Positions 1-11,643 of a stretch of DNA of 64,000 bases are shown here, one piece after another. The notes beneath the pieces are model-generated. The model was given only the letters and a program-made list of their open reading frames with translations. It was not told the DNA's origin and searched no databases. The translations under genes and the position numbers were made by a program. Source of the DNA: Jackrogersella multiformis (lineage: Eukaryota; Ascomycota; Sordariomycetes; Xylariales; Hypoxylaceae); NCBI GenBank assembly GCA_902806575.1, contig CADCXD010000018.1, positions 3,472,001-3,536,000 on the forward strand. The letters run 5' to 3'. Every line of letters begins with the position of its first letter. Position 1 is the stretch's first letter.

Positions 1-395
1 GTTAAGTGCATCTCGAGTGGTTCAGCGTTGGGGATATCGGGCATGGGTAGTTTCCTGTCGATGATGCCATACCTTTGAAATAGATCGATCAAGTGACCGC
101 AGCCTAGTTCCACGAGAATAGCGAATACGATGAAAGAACGGTGTTCTTCGTCAGAGATTTCTCGAGAGGGATGATGATTCATGGACCCTGAATGTTGGTA
201 CACCTCGGTAACAAGCAAACCGACATTAGTTGCAGGCTCAGCAGTATCTCGTCGCAACATCCATTTGCATATTTCCGAAGTGTGATAATACTCGCGACCA
301 CAATATGCTTTGGATTTCCACACATTTTTCAGCTTTTGGTGGAAGATGTCGGAAATGGCTAGGGGCGACCGACGAGGTGCGGTAGGGCTTACCAT
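1..395 (-). CDS. Uncharacterised fungal protein, 5' part, runs off the left edge
   Basis: An open frame on the minus strand starts at an ATG at 395 and stays open for about 131 codons to position 1, where the window cuts it, so only the N-terminus is visible. It reads like a real coding exon: mixed hydrophobic and charged residues, a block DIFHQKLKNVWKSKAYCG, then EEHRSFIVFAILVELGCGHL and LFQRYGIIDRKLPMPD. The 'FAILVEL..G..L..LF...GI.D..LP' pattern resembles a region I associate with large uncharacterised fungal proteins, some carrying kinase-like domains further on; that is a recollection of a pattern, not a demonstrated match. No catalytic domain is visible. The neighbour to the right is the CorA-like gene on the same strand. 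The start could also lie upstream through an unseen intron. Confidence 0.6.
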   Translation of the reverse strand, partial: MVSPTAPRRSPLAISDIFHQKLKNVWKSKAYCGREYYHTSEICKWMLRRDTAEPATNVGLLVTEVYQHSGSMNHHPSREISDEEHRSFIVFAILVELGCGHLIDLFQRYGIIDRKLPMPDIPNAEPLEMHL

Positions 396-1457
396 ATCCA
401 TACCTAGGTAGGGTGTACAGTTCATAAAGAGACCTATGGATTATAGTCGATATATAAGGTAAGGTAGGGGTCGACGAGGGCTTGTATAAGGGGTACAAGC
501 AAAAATACACCAACAAATTCGACTATGGTTCTCTTAGGACAGACACTTAGGTTAAGTATTAAACATAATAATTTAGATATGGAATAATTCGGTATATAGT
601 TTACCATTCAAGGCTAGCTCTTGAAAGACATACTTTATACCTGAGTACCTACCTGGCTTCTTGAAATCTGGTGCGCGTACCTTGAAGGAGACAAGGAGGA
701 CATCGATGTACATTGTCCACTCGCTAGTTTCCAGCCTGTATTTTGAGTTACACCGATTTATATTGCCTCCATGCCCAGGGTGGCTTTTGAACTACCACCT
801 TCTCGCACTGTGTCTATTTTGTGGTGTTCCGCCTCACAAATTCTGCAAATCATACATCCTGCTGGTTGCCCGCATATTACCTGCGAACACGATCAAGCAG
901 GCTCTCAAATGCTCGGTATAATACAGGTATAACTTGAACTCAGTACCTAAGTAGCCATGCTATTTATGTAGTGTACCCAAACCCATCCCTAGCGATGGCC
1001 TTTGTCATATACAAAAGTAATACTTGCCTCCGTCGTCAAAGTACAACGTGGGTACATTTATGATTACAGATGTAAGCCATGAGGTCTTTTTCAATGTACA
1101 GGAGGGGATAATGAGATGAGGGGCTGGCAGGATTTAAAACGCCACAGTCTACTACTTGCGTTGTCAGCATGACCGGAACAGCCCACTGTGTAGCACGACA
1201 TAGGTAGCGGCAAGCGGTCTTAGATCATGAACCCGGCCCTGAGGAGTTCATATCACAAATCTCGAGGGAGGTAACCCTAGAAGCTACCTTTAGACCCCTC
1301 GCTCTGCATGATATCAGTTCTATGTTAGATCACAAAGATGTGCACAGATCTAGGTCCCCCATACTTCAAATATAGTCTATTAAAATTCTAGAACGCCATA
1401 TCAAAATATGATACCTCCACACGTGTGTAAGCACCCTCTTCTAATTAGTTCAGAATT
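396..1457. other. Intergenic spacer, no gene recognised
   Basis: This stretch lies between the left-edge gene and the stop of the CorA-like gene. The open frames in it are short, several lack an ATG, and none resembles a known protein. It is moderately AT-rich and holds single copies of the TACCTA-type motif that is common in this window. Confidence 0.6.
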
Positions 1458-3408
1458 TTATGGTCTATCCTTTATTACCTTCCTTAAAAAGGAACTTCTG
1501 GTCTCGAAAAGAGACTTATTGTGTAATGGCAAAAGGGTAATCGAAGAGCAGAAAGGAAAACTTAGCTTCCAAAATTGTGTTGGTGGTTGTTCCAGCCCGG
1601 TTTCGTTGCCTGTTCTCTTTTCCAACGCCCACCGTCTTGCCAACCAGGCAACCCCGCAGGTCACAGCTGTCAGTGGTATGGTTACTTGCAACCATCTTTC
1701 CATTGCAATAGCGGAGAATGTCCCCCCTGAGTTAGTTGAGCCTTGGTATTTAATAACATCAGTACTAAAGAACGTCTGCGAAGTCATTAGCGAGTGTTGC
1801 GTCCAATAGGTCTAGAGATACTTACCGAAACGAAAGTCGCTGGGAGAAATATGAGGGTCACGACTGTTATAATAAGCATGAAAATCTGCTCCTGTTCCAT
1901 GCTACGGCTCAATCTCTCAGCCCGGCTAGCCGATTGGCTTTGCAGGTGTTGAATGACCTAGATAAATGTCCTTAGCTGAGTGGTTATATCGAGGGCTCGT
2001 CATCCATACTAACCAGTTGTCTACGATCTGAAATGGTTCTTACGAGGAATTCAGCTCGTTTGTTTTGCATTTTGAAGTCTGTGATTATGTTCCCAACTTG
2101 ACTTCCGAATGTGCCGATGTCCATTGAACATCCTTTTCTCAATGGGAAGTTTTTGTCTCTGGTCAGTCTGCGGTAAAACTCCACCAAGGCCAACATGACA
2201 TCAGCATTGCCTTCAAGAGCCATGATAACTTGCCTAGCTCTCTCTTCCCAGGTTTGCAGATCTTGGATATCTCTAGGGGTATATGTCTTATGAGCATAAC
2301 CAATTCCAGATGGACCAAGTACTGCCATGATATGCTTTAATGAATCATTAGCAATCTGTACAATATTTATCGCAGTACCACTTAGAAACATACCTTCTTG
2401 TCAACCCCCCTCTCGAGCCATTGGATATACCATCTCCAATCTTCCACTGCCCAATGGCAGTACATTAACAGGGCTGATAAACTAGAGCGAAACGATTCTT
2501 CAACAGTGCTAAAAGATTTGTCTTGGGCTCGAGCATCCTTGTCCGTTAGAGCCTTGAAGCGTCGTTGGATCACTTGGTTTCCCTTGACGACTATCCATAG
2601 GGTATTTCCGCTAGAAACGTCAAATTGGTGGTGAAAAACAGCAGGACGGATGGACCATTCATCCAGCATAAAATCTTCTTTGCTTTTGGATGTAAGTGCC
2701 ACGCCCTTGAGATTAAAACACATTTGATAGTGTCTTCCACTTCTCCCCAGCCCTGGGAGGACCAGTCCGTCTGGCGGGTTTGTTAGGATCACCTGCTCAC
2801 GGAAGCCGTTGAAGTGCAAGTCGGCGGGTTCGCTCTGCTGGCCGAAAACATAGAGGAACTCGAGGAAGGCTGGCATGACTTGGTGGAAAGTCAGAATATC
2901 TACAAGCATAGCTCTTGTCAATCTCAACTTTGATCTCGAATGCATCCCATAGATAGTGCTTTTGTCCTAGTTAGCTACTTGCCCATGACCTTCTAATTCG
3001 ACACTTACTCACATGAATCGACATTTGGGATCCTTTTTAGTCCCCGTAACGATTGGCGGATTTTGAGACGACACCTGAATATTTATACCAAGCCACTCGA
3101 TTAATTTACTGTGACTGTGTATATTGTACTTGTCAACATCTGAATTTGATTAGTCGGGGAAATCCGCAGTCACACATCAACTTCATCAACTCACCTTTCC
3201 TATTTTCGGTATCCAAGTCTCGAATAGGGATCTCCCATCCGATTTCACTTTCTTCGAATAAATCCCATTCTCTTCCACACAGAAGACTCTGGGCCTTGCT
3301 TAGAGAATCCGGGTATGCATCGAGCGCCTTATAAATGGTATTCCTAGGATACGACTGTGAGTCCAACACAGCTCGTTGAAATGCATCGGGTAGTCTGATA
3401 TCAGGCAT
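1458..3408 (-). CDS. CorA-like transporter domain protein, multi-exon
   Basis: The exons read as one protein of the fungal CorA-like domain family. The N-terminal exon (from ATG 3408) has SQSYPRNTIYKALDAYPDSL. A second short exon ends DPKCRFI at a GTGAGT donor at 3012. The third exon starts near 2958 (IYGMHSRSKLRLTRAML) and carries the family signature LTFHQVMPAFLEFLYVFG, followed by GRSGRHYQMCFNLKGV and WIVVKGNQVIQRR. Later exons give a helical WEERARQVIMALEGNADVML segment, SMEQEQIFMLIITVVTLIFL (membrane helix 1), TFFSTDVIKYQ and a second hydrophobic segment (VTIPLTAVTCGVAWLARRW). Two adjacent C-terminal helices are typical of CorA, but the Mg-channel GMN motif is not visible, so ion transport is unproven. 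The last splice junctions (acceptors near 1961 and 1776) are clear; the junctions near 3125 and 2390 are approximate. Confidence 0.75.
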
Positions 3409-3726
3409 CTCTAGTGCTTAACATATATCACAAAGTGACCCATTCTGCAGAGATACCGTCCACTATTTAACAGTACCCTCGGGTTACACATAATAACATT
3501 GCCTCCTATAAGGAATTCTAGAACGCCTTGGGGGCCGTATCCTGGCCGATCCGACGTAACATACCGCAAGGTCTGCATGTCAGACCTAATCCAGTACACC
3601 GAACCTTTTATTGGCATATTTTGCCAAACTGCTTTATACGCACTGTCTGAGGCAGCCCCGGACGCCCCATTTCCCTTTCAAAGTAACAGATCATCCGCGC
3701 CTCTTCCTCTAGTATCATTACTGGGA

Positions 3727-4284
3727 TTACTCAGGACTGATTGACCTTCCTCGCCCCCTGATTTGTGCCGTACTCTGGTCCCTCCGTTTCATAATAGATC
3801 TTATGTCCTCCTGCAAGTCATTAGTATTGATTACATAGATATTCACGCTGTTAACAGAGAATCATGGAACTAACATCTGTCAAAGCTTCCGGTACCTCGA
3901 AAACCCAGGTGTCTTTTATCTGCAGTTGTGAGTGAAAACAATTAGTTAAAATTTGGCCTGCCTTGGTTTCTTAATACTGCCTACCTTTTCCCCCTTGAAG
4001 TCTTCGCCTGGCCATTTCTCCTGCAAGAATTTTTCAAGCGCATCCCAAGACAATTGGTAAGAGGTAACACTCTGTTGGCATCGCGTAGGCTTAACAGCCT
4101 TTCTTTCAGCCTGGATCTTGAATGATTCGGAGCGTTTCGAAGTCTGACAGGTATTGGCAGTGCCGGAGGCAGAGTTGTTGGTATCCTGCCGCTTGAATGA
4201 TTTGGTTCTGGCTCGGAGCCTCGAGGCCCAATTAGGGGGGCTTGGAGGATCACTGGGGTGCATCTCGTTCGAGGTGGTCCTCAC
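3727..4284 (-). CDS. Small uncharacterised protein beside the CorA-like gene
   Basis: Three exons (4284-3985, 3919-3875, 3810-3727) join in phase with good GT-AG junctions to give 142 residues and a TAA stop. The first exon is basic and Ser/Thr-rich (RLRARTKSFKRQD) and then carries a compact block, VTSYQLSWDALEKFLQEKWP, which continues across the first intron into KDTWVFEVPEALTD. The short last exon is charged (DIRSIMKRRDQ...RGRGRSISPE). I know no function for it. The 'SWDALEKFL..KWPG..F' plus 'WVFEVP..LT' block looks like a conserved small fungal module, possibly one that recurs next to CorA-like genes; that association is from memory. It lies about 320 bases upstream of the CorA-like start on the same strand. 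There is no signal peptide or membrane helix. The downstream methionine at 4263 is an alternative start. Confidence 0.65.
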
Positions 4285-6196
4285 ACAACGCAGCCATCTC
4301 TGTCACATAGGTAGAAAACACATTTAAAAGAAGTCTCCTGGTTTTTAATATTCAATAGATGTTTGAGTAATCAGGCTTGAATCTTTTCCTGGGTATCCAT
4401 GCATATGGTTGCCTTATTTCTGCCTACCTTGCTGCTGCTGCCTTGTACCACTCGTTTTAACGGTGTGGATTGTGCTTGCCTAGTGGTAGGTATGTACTTA
4501 TGATCACCTTTAACCTCATCACATCTTAAAGTCAGCCGCTACTTACCTGATACAATGCAAAGCGTCTACCACGCCTCCACCCTTTATTATTAATCAATAT
4601 TCCCTACGTACCTAGGCTGCTGGGTATTTACACATCTCACTCTCGGGTCTTCTCCAATGAGGTCCTCACACCCTTAAGATCGAGGCCATGTTTGGCCCGT
4701 AATATAATAGGCGTTCGCAGGGCGGACATTAGACATAGCTAAGCCTCTCGAATCAAGAAGCCATTTTTATCTGTACCTACCTAAGGTAAGCATCACGGGA
4801 AACCCAAATTCGCATTTTTTACCTCACAAGTTCGACACCCTTCTTGTGCTTACGTACCTAGGTACCTAGGTAGGTAATTACACGGATCGAGTTCATGCAG
4901 GCTCTAGGTTAAGTTGGCAGGTCCCGTTTTCCCATTTATCTTTATAGGAAGATCACTTAAAGGTTTAATCTTTTAATGAAGCTGAAGTGTAAGATTATAA
5001 ATAACCTAAGCATTGCCCAAGGTTATGTAGTTTTATTACTCTCAACGGGTGCAACCCCCTTTCCGTCCATTTTTATGATGATAGTCAGAAATATAAAGCG
5101 CTTAATCGCTATATAATACAATAACTTTCATTCTACTCTTTATTTATCATTGAAGGTTAGGACAGGCTTCCAAAGCCCCTAGGTTAAACCGATTACGGCC
5201 AGCTTCTCGATGTTCTTAACGAAAGACAACCCCTTTTCGCTCACAGCCAATCGTCATATTTCCACCTGTTTTTCTGTCCGTAATCTGGAATCAATTCAAC
5301 TTTTTCTTCCTTATTAAATTATATAAGCAGAAGCGCACCAAAAGACTCCCATCCCATCCTAGGTATGTACCTAAAGTTAGAATTAGTTGGCTAGGTAGCT
5401 TTATAGATATTCCTATACACTCAAGAGTGGGATTATCTACACAACACTTAACCCTGAAATTACAAATGGGTTAACCCCTTAAAAAATACATAGACATGTA
5501 TTAAAGGCCACTTATACGGCCCTTGTAAAAAGTAACTATGGAAGGTGCTCCCCCTTAAGAGAGGCATGAATATGGTTAACCCGCATAATTAGGACACCTG
5601 CTAATAACTAAACTAATGCCCTACTGCCCTCCGTCCTAATACCTTCAAGCATGTAACAAAATAAAGTTAATCTTGAATAATCACTCAGCATAATACTTCA
5701 ACTACCTAAATGAGTAGTAAGCAATGGTTAAACTCAGCTTTAAATTACCCGCACTGAAAACTATTTTCAATTCTTTCTCTTTTCTTCTTCCGAAAATCTA
5801 GGTACTTTCCTCATACCGAAGTGTCTTTCGTTTCCTCACACATCCTTTTCTGGTGTCCTCGGTGAGGCACAAAAACAATAAAAATCACAATCAATTGATT
5901 CAGTTATCGGTCTCTGCAAACCGAGTTAGACAACTGCTTATCTTCCTAGGCATCTGCTTTGCCTTTATTTTTTCCCGTTTAGTCATATTCCATTTGGGCC
6001 CTGCTTCGCCCGCTGCATATTTGGATAGGACAGCCTTATTTTAAACAGCCCTGAAATACATTGAAAACTGGTTCACGCAGAACCAACCACCACCAAAATC
6101 ATCATTAATGTATTTACGATCATGCCCAGAATGCGCAATGATGAGAACCTGTCACTACGAACCATATGGTACAATGCAACCCATACTTAATCCACC
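4285..6196. other. AT-rich gene-free spacer with palindromic TAGGTACC motifs
   Basis: No coding sequence is recognisable over about 1.9 kb. The stretch from about 4,950 to 5,850 is strongly AT-rich. A 16-base perfect palindrome (ACCTAGGTACCTAGGT, 4856-4871) sits in it, followed by further TAGGTAGG units. The open frame beginning at 5853 starts with GTG, not ATG, and is not supported. Confidence 0.6.
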
Positions 6197-8319
6197 ATGT
6201 CCATGATGACTGACTATAGAGATAGCTTATATAATGAAGCGCATAAGAAAAACAACATCACAGCAATCAATGATCAGAACAAGCGGATCATGCTGCTAAC
6301 TGAACAGATGAATGACCATAAGGATCTATCTCAGAAGATGATGAGCAAGATGGACAAGATGTCGTCCGATTTGAAAAAGGCTCGTCGGATATCCTTCGAC
6401 AATCACAAAGGCATTGGATCGTTGCTCCAGAGATCGGTTTCCCAACTAGTTATTTTCAACCCAAATAACGACACAGAAGACTCGTTTACCACTTTCACGC
6501 CAATCAATGCAAATCCACCCATGCTGACACCGACAAAAAGATCAAGACCACAACAACGATCAAGGACACAACGTCAAACACCTGCGCCGAGAACGCGACA
6601 TTCCCAGACACATCTTTCCACCCTGAGGTTAAGGCTCGAAATAAGCGACTAGACTATTAACGGGTTCTCGTAAGTACCTCACAACCCTACCCTCATCCGT
6701 ACCTCCTGCTCACAGCACATAAGGTCACCTACTAGAGCGGGCGTGGACGAGGCGTCCAGCTTAAGTACAAGAGGCATCAGTCCATCCCACCACACTACAC
6801 CCGTCGTAGGTGATCCCGACACCGGGAACGGGCAATGGGGGGCTCGAAGTGCACAAAAAGGATTACCCTACGATGGTCATCTAATACAGCAGCCCTCCAC
6901 GGTCTCTCTGGTCCGGACTTCGACTTCAACCGGACCGGACCCAGATACGGTTGTCATCATGACGTGCGCCCATCGACAGATCTATCATGGGCGAACCAAG
7001 CTGCCGGGGGTGTAACTACGGGCGGCCGCAAAAATCAAATATGGGGGGAAATGTACCAGATATCGACAAGGATATGAGGGACATCAAGTCCTTGCTGCAG
7101 AACATCGAAGGGCGTCAATCGGGACCCGATCCAAAATCAACCAGCCGGTCTCAACTACCGTTGGCCCGAAGTCAAGGACCCGATGAACCAATGCAGAAGC
7201 TGTTCAGGCAGAGAGATCCGAGGTATCTATTGGAATCGTTATTCAAGGGTTGAACAAGACATCTTTAGGTGCAACTTCGAATTGTGTCCTGCCTCAGGAA
7301 ACGATGGTCCATGCCATTGAGGATAGACTCCGAGCAGTCGGATTGGTTTGGCTGATGCAGCCACCAACAGACATGAAACGACCTCCATTTTGTCTGTGAA
7401 GGAAACCCACGAGGAGTAGACATGAAACTCTTTCATCTCGAACTCATGTATAAAGGAATTCACACCGCCATCGAAGACAATCGAAGAGAGATGACTATAT
7501 TTACTTTGAAACTGAGAAACTTTAACGCAATATTGATAAACGTCAACATATTATTGACCGATATTTCTCTTAGATTGGACGATATTGAAACCCAGGACCG
7601 AGAGCAGGAGGAAGCTTCGTGGCAAATGACGGACCGACTGACAAGGATGAAAGAATCCTTCATAGAACAATGACGGGAATTTTGTACGCGGCCTTCCGGA
7701 AAGGCTTTACCAAAAGGCAGCAGACTACGTTTTTAAGCATCTATCACTAAGCCGAACATCTAAACAGGCACACAGCTGGGTTCGTTACGGAATCGCAAGC
7801 GCCCGTAAACAACAGGACAAACATGACGATTACGACAAGCACAAGAGTTGGCAGCACAGCAAGAGCGACAGCGACAAGCACGAGATAGGTACCTGCATGT
7901 TGACAAGCCTACTGACGAACCACAACCTTCTGACGAGCCTTTAACTCCTGATCAACCTGTAGTCAAACCAGTCGCGTCTCCGCCCAATGCGGATGATGTT
8001 CAACCTGTTGTTGAACAAGCGATTGTCACGCGACCTCGACACAGAAGACTCTTTTACGCCTTTTACGCCAGTCAACGCTAGACCACCAATGTTGACACCA
8101 ACGAAGAGAGTAAGGCCACGACAATCCCAAACACCTGCGCGACCGAAACCCATACCATATGCTCGACCACCAACACCACCGAAGCCTAAATTAAGGCTTC
8201 GTATGATAATACTAACGAAGAAGTTACTCGAAGCTATAAAACCAGGAGCTACAGTAACGAGGAAGGTGCGGTTCGCAGATAAAGTTGAGGAATTGGGAAA
8301 GAGCGAGAATGACTCATAG
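6197..8319 (+). pseudogene. Decayed or fragmented coiled-coil/Pro-rich coding block with internal duplication
   Basis: Several plus-strand open segments follow each other here. The first (6197-6652) begins with a charged helical region rich in Met, Lys and Asp (coiled-coil-like) and ends in a segment DTEDSFTTFTPINANPPMLT followed by a basic tail. A second copy of that segment, DTEDSFTPFTPVNARPPMLT, is encoded at 8038-8100, followed by a Pro/Lys-rich tail and RKVRFADKVEEL. Between them lie further charged segments (7054-7250, 7422-7673, 7848-8040). At 8035-8040 the upstream open segment and the DTEDSF segment are in different frames, which points to a frameshift or an unmodelled intron. I do not recognise the family. 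It may be one gene with many introns, but broken frames and a near-repeat 1.57 kb apart fit a decayed tandem duplicate better. Confidence 0.4.
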
Positions 8320-9685
8320 ATACTTCGGTATAACCGTGATTGAAGAAATTTAAGAAGCAGGAGTAAGGACGAAAAAGGGTAACTGCGATTGAAATCAGTA
8401 AGCACGAAGTACAAGATATATCTCTTATACTACCGATACTAAAAACTAAAATTCTTTTGCTCTCAAGAAAATTTATAATGCAACCAGAACATGTGCCTGA
8501 GATAATCACTGAAGAGGGAGTTCATTGTTGTATCTCAAATCCATATTTCGCAAGACGACTAGGTACCTAGTCGATAGATGGGATATATGGAGAGATAGGG
8601 GTAGATAGGTATAGAAGCATGTAACTCGGATAGAAAATACTCCCTAGATTACGATTATGTAGAGCTGGCCGAAAGCCCCCTACGCAGCACATATAATACA
8701 TTTCACGTTGAAGTCCATAGCTTTAGTGGTACACCACTATATTTAACTCCTATGCAGTCCGCTTACAGCGAGTCGCAGGGTATAACGAAAATAGTTAGGC
8801 CCGCAGACTTTCGTCCGTAAATGACATCTTTTCATAGAAGACATCGATCGCGTCACATCTCACATCCTCAGGCACTGCCGTCACATACTCATCACCTCCG
8901 TCAATATCTCCGGCTAGAACCCCGTCCAACACGTAAGCATCTCAACATCCGTACATCTCTCCCCCCTTGCCAACCATGATCCAACACTTCCCCCCTCAAG
9001 TACCGATACCAAGGCGTGCTCATCATTCCGGGATTGTGCAGCCGAAATGAAGAGAAGGTATCGAAGTTGTCAAGTATCTCTTTCCAATGGCCATTGTAAG
9101 GAAAGTAGAAACGTCATGCTGATTCCAAGGTGGTATGTCGTTGAAAGTATAGATCAGCGAGATATCAACCGTGTGGCCGCAATGACAGAAGCTGCTCGAG
9201 GCTGGAAGGGTGACCATAGTCTCCAAACCGGCTTGGATGGCGAGCTTCTAAGAACTAGAAATTATGGACAAGAAATTACCAGATTATCCCGATCCGGGCA
9301 GTATGCATTGACTCCTTCGAAACAAAGTTGTGCGAGGTAGTTTTCCATCGAAGTCAATGGCATAGCCTTTAGACGAAAGGCGACGAAACAAAAATGCGGT
9401 GGTAAGAAAAAGAAGAAAAAAGGCGAATGTTGCGAAAACAAAGGCTGAACGCAAATCAAGAGTCAAATAAAAGGTCGCAAGCGAGTGTCGAGAAAGTCAA
9501 ATCGTTCTCAAATTCGTCAAGGTTCGTCATGATTGAGGGGATCAATGGTATCGAGGTATAGCTCAACCGCAATCAGACCATCTGTAGGGGTCCAAATCGG
9601 TTCGAAGTAGATCCGCCTATTTAAAGGGTCATATTCAATAGTGGGTTTTCCAAGTTGGCTTATTTGGTGCATGGAATGATGCACA
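8320..9685. other. Intergenic spacer
   Basis: I see no supported gene. An 18-base perfect palindrome, CGACTAGGTACCTAGTCG, lies at 8556-8573, next to a purine-rich GATAGG tract (8573-8620). The open frame at 9517-9741 on the minus strand overlaps the 3' end of the SH3 gene in another frame and is probably not a gene. Confidence 0.5.
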
Positions 9686-11643
9686 TCAATACGCCTGACC
9701 CGGAATGGGCTTTCTGCTAACAGGTCCCTGGGGAGGACCATGTTGCTGGGGAGCAGGACCAGCGTGGGGGTTCATGGGACTAGGTCCCGGAGGGGTCATT
9801 CTTCGTTGTTGTCGCGGGCCGGGAGACTGAGCTCGAGGGCCTGGGCTCATGGGTCTACCGCTGGCTGGCGAAGCTGGACGGCCTCCGTATGGGCTCATCG
9901 GGTGTCCATTTGCGGGGGACTGTGGGCGTCCTGCTGTCATGGGACGCATTGGTGATTCGGGACGGCCACTCTGAGGAGTCATTGGTCTCTGGCCGGGAGG
10001 GTATTTGGGGCCGGGACCTCGGGGGCCACGAGCACCGGCGGGGTTGATAGGAGGACCGTTACGACCATGAGGAGGTCCACCAGCGGCACGGGGCTTCACA
10101 GGCCGAGTAGATAGGCAAGTTCGGGGAACAACACCCTGCTCAGAACGGTCAAGTCGAATGCAAAGTGACTAATTAACTCAAGTTAGCGGGCTATCAAATC
10201 ACATAAATTCAGTCTGGTACTTACCCAGCCATCATCATACTCATGTAGTAGTCGGACAAGTTGGCCAGCTAGCAGACCCATCTCATCGTCCAGAGATGGC
10301 TTGAAATCTAACTGGACACGGTAAACAGCAGACGCCGTGGGGCCGCCGGCTGCTGCAATAGCCGCCGCACTTCGAGAAGGACCAGGCGATTGTCCGGGGC
10401 CAACGGAATGGACACTAAATTCAGTTTCGGCCGGGCTAGGTGGTCCAGCAGGAATAGTTAAGTCCAAGGGAGGTGGTGCCTCCTTGCGAGTGGAAGCCTT
10501 GCGAGTCAAAGGGGCACCTGCAGCAGCGACGCTGAGGGCTCCAGCGCCGGTTGCAGCAGCGGTTGTGATGGGCGAAGTCATAGGAGGCGAGTTTGTCGTC
10601 TGAGCAACACCTACAACGTTCTCCGGATTCTCAAAAGGATTACTGGGTCGCTCGTTGTGGGTAGGCGTGTACGCACGTTCCGCATGGTTGCCGAAAGGAT
10701 TCTCAGGGTTATTGGCGTGGCTAGTACCGGGTCGCTCCCGAGGAGAACGGCTGGCATCTTGATGATGGGCACCTTGATGATGGGCACCTTGATGATGGGC
10801 ACCTTGTGCACCAGTTGCAAGTACAAGAGCAGCCCCCTTGCTTGATCTTCGCTCGCTATAGGCGGGCATGAATTGGGTGACAGGTCGTAGACTTAACTGA
10901 GGCGCAGTAGCGCTAGTCCGGGTCGAAAGCATAGACATAGGGCGGCCGGCAATAGGTCCATGGATCTTCTCATTATCTTCAATCTGCTGCGCATGCTGCT
11001 TTCTGCGTTTGTTAACCAGAAAGAAGACGAGTAGAGCAACTACTAGAACTCCACCTAGAACACCAATAGCGATACCGGCCTTAGCTGCGCCGCTGTTGTC
11101 AGAGGTCGAAGAACTTGCCGCAGCAGTAGAGGAGGCGGAGGCGGAGGCCGCGGCGTTGGTCGCAGATGTAAACTGAGATGTTTCCAACTTCTTGGTTGCC
11201 TGGGAGAGGGTTGTCGGCGAACTAGTTGCGACAGCTAGAGTCGAATGACTACTAAGGTCAATAGAGGTACTAGGCACAATCGAGTCAGGCAAGATGTCTG
11301 TAGCTGACTTCTCGGCAGTCTTCTGGTTCTCAGTCGACGTGTTCTGGACAGCAGCGAGTGACAGTGGTGACGTGTCTGCGACTTTAGCTTGCGTAGCGGA
11401 TGTTTGTGCTTGCAAGACTGGAGTAGGTGTCGGAATAACAGTCGCGGCGGGAGCGTCATCTGTTTGACCTACAGTTGAGTAACCAGCAATGGGGCCATCG
11501 AAAGTCTTCGACATAGTCTTGTACACGGTTTGGTACACGGTAGATGGTTCTATGGCCTTTGCCTGAAGGATGGCTGCCTCCTTCAGTTCCTCCCGGCCAT
11601 CTTGCCTTCTGTGAAGGTGGTTGTGATGACGATGATTCGGCAT
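9686..11643 (-). CDS. Single-pass membrane protein with cytoplasmic SH3 domain and Pro/Gly-rich tail
   Basis: Two exons (11643-10225 and 10168-9686) splice in phase at DDGW|SLCIRLDRSEQGVVPR to give about 633 residues. The N-terminal half is Ser/Thr/Ala-rich with no obvious cleaved signal peptide. One membrane helix (AGIAIGVLGGVLVVALLVFF) is followed by a basic stop-transfer KRRKQ, so the N-terminus should face outward. An SH3 domain follows: YRVQLDFKPSLDDEMGLLAG, VRLLHEYDDGW, then GVVPRTCLS after the intron, which holds the usual ALYDY-like, WW-position and PxxY-like elements. The remaining tail is a long Pro/Gly/Arg/Ser region with many PMSP and SGRP units. SH3 domains bind proline-rich ligands; membrane SH3 proteins of this layout are common in filamentous fungi and are linked to cell-surface signalling or morphogenesis, but the exact role here is not known. 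Confidence 0.85.
10757..10803 (-). repeat. 15-base in-frame tandem repeat coding HHQGA
   Basis: Three exact copies of a 15-base unit (CTTGATGATGGGCAC on the plus strand) lie in the SH3 protein gene between the membrane helix and the SH3 domain. They encode three HHQGA units plus a diverged HHQDA. The unit length is a multiple of three, so changes in copy number keep the frame. Confidence 0.9.

Noticed and set aside
5853..6044. Open frame with a hydrophobic centre
   Set aside because: It begins with GTG, is only 63 codons, and matches nothing; non-ATG starts are not expected here.
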